Made by a program: the position numbers and the translations under genes. Below, in pieces: positions 6,328 to 10,400 of a stretch of DNA of 10,400 nt. Position 1 is the stretch's first letter. Each line of letters begins with the position of its first letter. The stretch covers positions 1 through 10,400 of the forward strand of contig JAGHEC010000167.1 in NCBI GenBank assembly GCA_021159525.1, written 5' to 3'. The notes below the pieces were generated by a model. The model made no database searches. It had not been told where the DNA came from and saw only the letters and a list, made by a program, of their open reading frames with translations. This stretch comes from Deltaproteobacteria bacterium (GTDB taxonomy: Bacteria > Desulfobacterota > DSM-4660 > Desulfatiglandales > Desulfatiglandaceae).

Positions 6328-7833
6328 TTACCGTTCCTTCACCTTCAAGGTTACATACAGGGTAGAATCTCCCCGCTTTATCAAAAAGAGAATGGTGTCC
6401 CCTTCCTTGTACCGATTGAGCTTCTTGAGGAAATCCGAGGCATTTTTCACAGAATGCTGATCCAGTTCCAGAATGATGTCTCCCGGACGAAGACCCGCTT
6501 CGGCCGCAGAAGACCCGCCATCCACATAAACAATCACCACGCCCCTGGTTTCAGACAGGCCCATTTCCCGGGCCAACTGCGGCGTCAGATCCTGAATTTT
6601 CATGCCTAACCGTCTTTCAGGCCTCGCCTCGGCCTCTTCCTCCGAACCGGGCCTTTCCTCTTTCAGCTCCCCGATCTTGACTTGGAGCGTCTTTTCCCGG
6701 CCCTTTCGAATCACCTTAACGGGCACAACCCTGCCGATGGGCGTAGAAGCAACCAGATAGGGAAGTTCATTCATTTCGTCAATCTCCTTCCCGTCAAAGG
6801 AAACAATTACATCCCCGCGCTGAATTCCCGCCTTTTCTGCAGGGCCCCCGGATGATACGTCCGCCACCAGTGCCCCGTTTTCATCCGGCAGACCAAGTTT
6901 CTCTTTCAATTCAGGCGTGATTTTCTGGATCATTACGCCCAGCCATCCCCTGACAACCTTCCCTTTCTTGAGCTGATCCAGGATCTCTCTCGCCATATTA
7001 ATGGGAATGGCAAATCCAATACCGATGCTCCCTCCCGTCTGCGAAAAAATGGCCGTGTTGATCCCGATGACCTCGCCCTTGGTGTTGAGGAGGGGCCCCC
7101 CGCTGTTGCCTGGATTGATGGACGCATCGGTTTGAATGAAATTCTCGTAAGGTCCTGCCCCGATATGCCGGTATTTGGCGCTGACGATTCCGGCGGTGAC
7201 CGTGTTGTCGAGGCCGAACGGATTGCCCATGGCGACCACCCAGTCTCCCACCTCGAGACGGTCTGAATCGCCCATGGGAAGCGGTTTCAATTCCTGGTCG
7301 CTCTTGATCCGGATAAGGGCCAGATCGGTCTTTGGGTCGCGGCCCACGATCTTTGCCTGAAAGGTCTTGCCGTCCGCCAGCTTGACGGTGATCTCGTCAG
7401 CCTTTTCCACCACATGGTTGTTGGTCAGGATATGTCCTTCTTTGTCAATGATAAACCCTGATCCCAGATTTTTCTGTTTGAATTCCTTAGGGAACTGATC
7501 GCCAAAAAACCGCTCGAAAAAATCCCTGAAAGGATCCTCAGGCCCGGATGGCCCGCCAAAAGAAAAAGGATGGCCAAATCCTCTATCAATAGTCTTCACC
7601 GTACTGATGTTGACCACAGAGCCCTCAGCCTTCTTAACAAGACCGGCAAAAGACCCCGGGGCCCCGGGCAGAGCTCTGGCAGCCTGGTGGGCCTTTGACT
7701 GGACCGGAAACACTAAAAAAAGACCGGCGGAAAACCCGATCATGGTCCACAAAACTATCCGCCGCATCCACCAAAACCTAAGACGATCACAGAACGCCGT
7801 CGAAACATTCATGAAATCCGTCATACCTTTCAT
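6328..7833 (-). CDS. DegP/HtrA (Do) family serine protease with two PDZ domains
   Basis: This 501-residue protein is a Do-type periplasmic protease/chaperone for misfolded envelope proteins. A positively charged start is followed by a hydrophobic segment (about 25-44) acting as signal peptide or anchor. The trypsin-like domain (about 60-285) has the complete triad: H140 in TNNHVV, D170 in KTDLALI and S244 in GNSGGPL. PDZ1 is at about 297-385 (RGWLGVMIQ) and PDZ2 at about 409-497, separated by a Glu-rich linker. An F/G/P-rich loop (85-115) matches the flexible LA loop of DegP-like proteases. Three in-frame ATGs (residues 1, 4 and 8) compete as starts and none has a strong ribosome binding site. 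Whether it behaves as DegP, DegQ or another Do paralogue cannot be told from sequence alone, so no symbol is given. Confidence 0.95.
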   Translation of the reverse strand: MKGMTDFMNVSTAFCDRLRFWWMRRIVLWTMIGFSAGLFLVFPVQSKAHQAARALPGAPGSFAGLVKKAEGSVVNISTVKTIDRGFGHPFSFGGPSGPEDPFRDFFERFFGDQFPKEFKQKNLGSGFIIDKEGHILTNNHVVEKADEITVKLADGKTFQAKIVGRDPKTDLALIRIKSDQELKPLPMGDSDRLEVGDWVVAMGNPFGLDNTVTAGIVSAKYRHIGAGPYENFIQTDASINPGNSGGPLLNTKGEVIGINTAIFSQTGGSIGIGFAIPINMAREILDQLKKGKVVRGWLGVMIQKITPELKEKLGLPDENGALVADVSSGGPAEKAGIQRGDVIVSFDGKEIDEMNELPYLVASTPIGRVVPVKVIRKGREKTLQVKIGELKEERPGSEEEAEARPERRLGMKIQDLTPQLAREMGLSETRGVVIVYVDGGSSAAEAGLRPGDIILELDQHSVKNASDFLKKLNRYKEGDTILFLIKRGDSTLYVTLKVKER

Positions 7834-7846
7834 TGATGCTTTATAT

Positions 7847-7861
7847 CCAATCTAAGATTGG
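7847..7861. promoter_or_regulatory. Perfect 6-bp inverted repeat upstream of the HtrA gene
   Basis: CCAATC-TAA-GATTGG is a perfect two-fold palindrome with a three-base spacer, 14 bases upstream of the protease ATG at 7833. It could be an operator for a dimeric regulator or a small mRNA hairpin near the start codon. No convincing sigma70 promoter surrounds it: the adjacent TATAAA is only nine bases from the ATG. The remaining gap back to 7920 holds only a weak GC-rich pairing (GCCCC/GGGGC) without a T-tract. Confidence 0.35.
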
Positions 7862-7920
7862 TCTCCGCCAAACAGCCCCTGGCCGATTACCGCTGCCGGG
7901 CTTGGGGCCGTCTCACCATC

Positions 7921-8319
7921 TTACCCCTCTTTGTTCTTCACATACCGCAGCCTCAGGTCTGTCAGGATATTGGCAATAAGCTGTTTTTCTTCAGCGTTTA
8001 AATTCCCCTCGGTCTTTTCCTTGAGCATCCCGATGGTGTCGATGACATGCTTGGCCAGGAGCATGTCCTTTTTCCTTTGGCCTGTAGCAGGATCAGGGAT
8101 TTCTCCGAGATGGAGAAAGGCCGTTGAACTCAGGCTCAGGATAAGGGAGGAGAAGTTGACCTCGGGCAGGGGAGGCCGCTGAGATTCCTTCTCCGGGGCC
8201 TTCTTTTCAGGCGCGTTTTCAGGCTGCTCCTTACCTTCCTCTTCTTGTTTACGTTCCCCTCGTTCATCGAACGAGCGTCTGTCTTTTATGACAAAGCCCT
8301 TTTCTCCTTCTTCTGACAT
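7921..8319 (-). CDS. DUF1844 domain protein
   Basis: This 132-residue protein of unknown function has two parts. The first 50 residues are charged, Glu/Lys/Pro-rich and probably disordered. A compact helical domain follows (about 53-127), with VNFSSLILSLSSTAFLHLGE, then ATGQ and HVIDTIGMLKEKTEGNL, and LTDLRLRYV near the end. This pattern fits DUF1844 (PF08899), common in Desulfobacterota and some other phyla. There is no signal peptide or transmembrane segment, so it is likely cytoplasmic. The ATG has a GGAGTGAG site at good spacing. It lies between serA (118 bases upstream) and the protease gene (87 bases downstream). I do not know its role; its position suggests only co-transcription with one of these neighbours. 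Confidence 0.85.
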   Translation of the reverse strand: MSEEGEKGFVIKDRRSFDERGERKQEEEGKEQPENAPEKKAPEKESQRPPLPEVNFSSLILSLSSTAFLHLGEIPDPATGQRKKDMLLAKHVIDTIGMLKEKTEGNLNAEEKQLIANILTDLRLRYVKNKEG

Positions 8320-8437
8320 AATCTCACTCCTGAATCAATGAGGTGACAACGGATTCGGGATCAAGGAATCCAGCAGCTCGGGCATCGGGGCGCTGCTTTT
8401 GCCCTCAATTCCGCGATCCTTATCGTTGGGTTCTACA

Positions 8438-10018
8438 TTACAATTCGATTCGCTGCGCTGAAAAGACATGTTCCAGCAAACGGATCTCTTCCAGGATATC
8501 GTCGTTGACGCTCGTCCCCGTGGTGATGAGGATCACATTCTGCTTCTTCTCCTTCTCTTCCCCCACCTGCATGCGGCTGATATTGATCTGATGCCTGGCC
8601 AGGGCTGACGTGATCTGACCGATAACGCCAGGCGTGTTTTCATTGCGGATGAGCAGAATGTGGCCTTCAGGGATCGCCTCGAGATAAAAATTGTTGATTC
8701 GGAGGATCCTGGGCAGATCCCTGCCAAAAATGGTGCCGGAGATGATATTCTCCCCTTCCAGAGTCTTGGCGGTCACCTTGACAAGACTGGCAAAATCATC
8801 AGAGCGGGTGCTCTTGGATTCCACTACCTCTATCCCCCTTTCCCCGGCGATATAAGGGGCATTCACAAAATTGATATCGTGTTTGAGGATGGGGGTCAAC
8901 ATCCCCTTGAGAAGGGCTGTGGTGAGGGGGGTGACATCGTACTCGGTGACAACCCCCCTGTAATGGACCTGTACCTCCACCAATGCACTTTCCGACAACT
9001 GGGCCTGGAAAGACCCGATCCTTTCGAGGAGGGTGACAAAGGGCCTTAAAACCGTCATGAGCTCTTCGCTGATGCTGGGCACATTGACGGCATTTTTCAC
9101 CGTTCCGTGGAGGAGATACGCGATGATCTGTTCGGCCACGTCTTTGGCCACGTTGTCCTGGGCCTCTTTGGTGGATGCCCCGAGATGGGGGGTGCAGATA
9201 AAATTGGGAAGCTCCATCAGCCTTGTCCTACCGGGCGGTTCGGTCTCAAACACGTCAAAGGCTGCCCCTCCCAGATGACCGGACGCCAAGGCCTCATATG
9301 CATCCGCTTCATTCACGATCCCTCCCCTGGCGCAGTTGATGATCATGGCCCCCTTTTTCATCTTCGAGATCACTTCCCGGTTGATCATGTTCTTGGTCTC
9401 TTCTGTCTTCGGGGTATGGACGGTGATGTAGTCCGCCCGGGACAACAGGCCATCGAGGGATACCGGCTCAAGGTCGAGCATCTCAATCCGGTCCGGTTTG
9501 ATATAGGGATCATACACAATCACTTTCATCTTCATTCCCTTGGCCCTATCTGCCACAATCCGGCCGATATGGCCCAGACCGATCAGTCCCAGGGTCTTGT
9601 TGAACAGCTCCCGGCCCTTGAATTTCTTTTTTTCCCACTTTCCTTGCTTGAGCGAGGCCGTTGCCTGGGGGATATTCCGTGAAAGGGCCATCATCATGGC
9701 CATGGTATGCTCGGCAGTGGTAATCGTGTTTCCTTCGGGCGTGTTCATAACCACAATTCCCCTCTGGCTCGCAGCGGGGATGTCCACGTTGTCAAGCCCT
9801 ATGCCGGCGCGGCCAATGACCTTCAAACAATGTGCCGCCTCGATGATATCCGCGGTCACCCGGGTTGCACTTCGTATCACGAGGCCGTCATAGCCTCCGA
9901 TAATCCCCTTCAGCTCTTCCGGCGCAAGGCCGGTGGTTACATCCACATCGATTCCCGGGGTTTCCTGAAAAATCTGGATACCCACCTCGGACAAAGGATC
10001 GCTCACAAGCACTCTCAT
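8438..10018 (-). CDS. serA: D-3-phosphoglycerate dehydrogenase, long form with ACT domain
   Basis: This 526-residue enzyme oxidises 3-phosphoglycerate to 3-phosphohydroxypyruvate with NAD+, the first step of serine synthesis. It has the long-form architecture: a split substrate-binding domain (1-about 98 and about 285-315) around the Rossmann domain with GLGHIG (147-152); catalytic R231 (CARGG), E260 (FETEPP) and H278 (TPHLGAS); an intervening/ASB domain (about 318-440); and a C-terminal ACT domain (about 453-526), the usual site of serine feedback control. Length is typical for the type found in Mycobacterium, Bacillus and Desulfobacterota rather than the shorter E. coli form. The ATG has an AGGAGATG site upstream. 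serC is not adjacent in this window. A plausible promoter lies about 140 bases upstream. Confidence 0.97.
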   Translation of the reverse strand: MRVLVSDPLSEVGIQIFQETPGIDVDVTTGLAPEELKGIIGGYDGLVIRSATRVTADIIEAAHCLKVIGRAGIGLDNVDIPAASQRGIVVMNTPEGNTITTAEHTMAMMMALSRNIPQATASLKQGKWEKKKFKGRELFNKTLGLIGLGHIGRIVADRAKGMKMKVIVYDPYIKPDRIEMLDLEPVSLDGLLSRADYITVHTPKTEETKNMINREVISKMKKGAMIINCARGGIVNEADAYEALASGHLGGAAFDVFETEPPGRTRLMELPNFICTPHLGASTKEAQDNVAKDVAEQIIAYLLHGTVKNAVNVPSISEELMTVLRPFVTLLERIGSFQAQLSESALVEVQVHYRGVVTEYDVTPLTTALLKGMLTPILKHDINFVNAPYIAGERGIEVVESKSTRSDDFASLVKVTAKTLEGENIISGTIFGRDLPRILRINNFYLEAIPEGHILLIRNENTPGVIGQITSALARHQINISRMQVGEEKEKKQNVILITTGTSVNDDILEEIRLLEHVFSAQRIEL

Positions 10019-10319
10019 GCCACATCTCCTGATAAAAGCGTTGGGTGAATCGTTGCGCGGCCCTGACTCAAGACACGCTCCGGAACAAGCCGGCCAGGGA
10101 ATCGGATCTCTGGACTTGGATGAATCGGCCTTCTCCCAATGGGACTAAAATGTTTGTTTATCAGCAAAAGGATCGAATTGTCAAGATCCAGTTTGATTCC
10201 CGCAATTTTTCCGATACCTGTTCCTGGCAGCCAAGGAAACTTCTGCTTAGAAGAGGGAAAAAATCAAACTTACTTGAAATAATTTTTTGGAATATTACAA
10301 TATCAGCTACGCTCAACCG
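10019..10319. other. Intergenic region upstream of serA; no gene seen
   Basis: Between the serA ATG and the right repeat there is no convincing gene on either strand. The part nearest serA would be its mRNA leader. It contains a short palindrome TCCCA-A-TGGGA (10134-10144) near the predicted transcription start, and a possible folded element where CCCTG (10061-10065) pairs with CAGGG (10095-10099) around an inner CCGG/CCGG pairing. These are weak and match no riboswitch class I recognise. The distal part (about 10190-10319) is AT-rich and featureless. A plus-strand open frame across the region starts with GTG, lacks recognisable content and runs to the repeat; it is probably chance. Confidence 0.6.
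10157..10184 (-). promoter_or_regulatory. Candidate sigma70 promoter for serA
   Basis: On the minus strand a perfect TTGACA (10184-10179) is followed after 16 bases by GATAAA (10162-10157), four of six matches to the -10 consensus. Transcription would begin near 10150, leaving a leader of about 130 nt before the serA ATG. The match to -35 is exact and this is the best candidate I see in the gap, but it rests on inspection alone. Confidence 0.5.
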
Positions 10320-10399
10320 GTAATGGCTCAATAAATAGGGGCAGGAAGGTTTTTCTGACGCGACTGCCGGGAGGGTGCCGTCTCTTTGTGACTTATCAG
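10320..10399 (-). repeat. Right copy of the inverted, dispersed ~80-bp repeat
   Basis: This is the counterpart of 43-122 in the opposite orientation. Its reverse complement differs from the left copy at six positions, including A for G at the left copy's base 66 and a few transitions in the part nearest serA. All six differences are transitions (purine-purine or pyrimidine-pyrimidine), which fits divergence of a common copy by point mutation. The inner boundary at 10320 is abrupt and next to CAACCGG. The outer boundary is unknown because the window ends one base further on. It lies upstream of serA, beyond the predicted promoter, and reads outward like the left copy. Confidence 0.85.
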
Positions 10400-10400
10400 C

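Noticed and set aside
7834..7840. TATAAA just upstream of the protease ATG as a -10 box
   Set aside because: It ends too close to the ATG to leave room for a ribosome binding site, and no -35 is found at the proper distance.
8351..8371. GGATTC/GAATCC inverted repeat in the serA-DUF1844 gap as a terminator
   Set aside because: Only six pairs, with a nine-base loop and no T-tract on either strand.
10045..10323. Plus-strand open frame of 92 codons upstream of serA
   Set aside because: GTG start without a good ribosome binding site, no recognisable domain, and it overlaps the predicted serA promoter and leader on the other strand.
43..10399. Composite transposon bounded by inverted repeats
   Set aside because: The enclosed genes are core housekeeping genes in a typical order, with no transposase or cargo-like genes. 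Shared repeats at both ends do not by themselves make the block mobile.

Overview
The window is a compact stretch of bacterial housekeeping genes, all read on the minus strand. In transcription order (right to left) they are serA, a DUF1844 protein, a DegP/HtrA protease, ispE, tRNA-Gln(UUG), prs, rplY (CTC/TL5-type L25), pth, hppA (membrane pyrophosphatase) and a CarD/CdnL-family regulator. The ispE/tRNA-Gln/prs/rplY/pth order, the CarD-like and DUF1844 proteins and the two-domain L25 suggest a Desulfobacterota (former Deltaproteobacteria) or a close relative. This is inferred from gene content and order, not from a search.

Right part (about 7.8-10.4 kb): serA has a plausible sigma70-like promoter and a leader of roughly 130 nt. 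It is followed by a small DUF1844 protein and then an envelope serine protease with two PDZ domains. Middle (about 4.2-6.3 kb): ispE, tRNA-Gln and prs lie close together and could share a transcript. A strong intrinsic terminator follows prs, just before rplY. Left-middle (0.9-4.2 kb): rplY, pth and hppA are tightly packed. The pth stop and hppA start overlap as TGATG, so a PPi-driven cation pump is apparently translationally coupled to peptidyl-tRNA hydrolase. Left end: a long hairpin without a T-tract separates hppA from carD.

The one clearly non-housekeeping signal is a repeat of about 80 bp present once near each end of the window (43-122 and 10320-10399) in inverted orientation, with only six mismatches. 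Both copies point outward and the right one runs to the last bases of the window, so the full element is not visible. It looks like a recently dispersed repeat family, or the conserved edge of a larger element, flanking about 10.2 kb of core genes.

The genes cover serine synthesis, isoprenoid precursor synthesis, PRPP synthesis, translation, PPi-coupled ion pumping, envelope quality control and transcription initiation. I see no defence system, CRISPR array, prophage or complete insertion sequence. Most of the window is ordinary; the flanking repeat pair is what merits follow-up.
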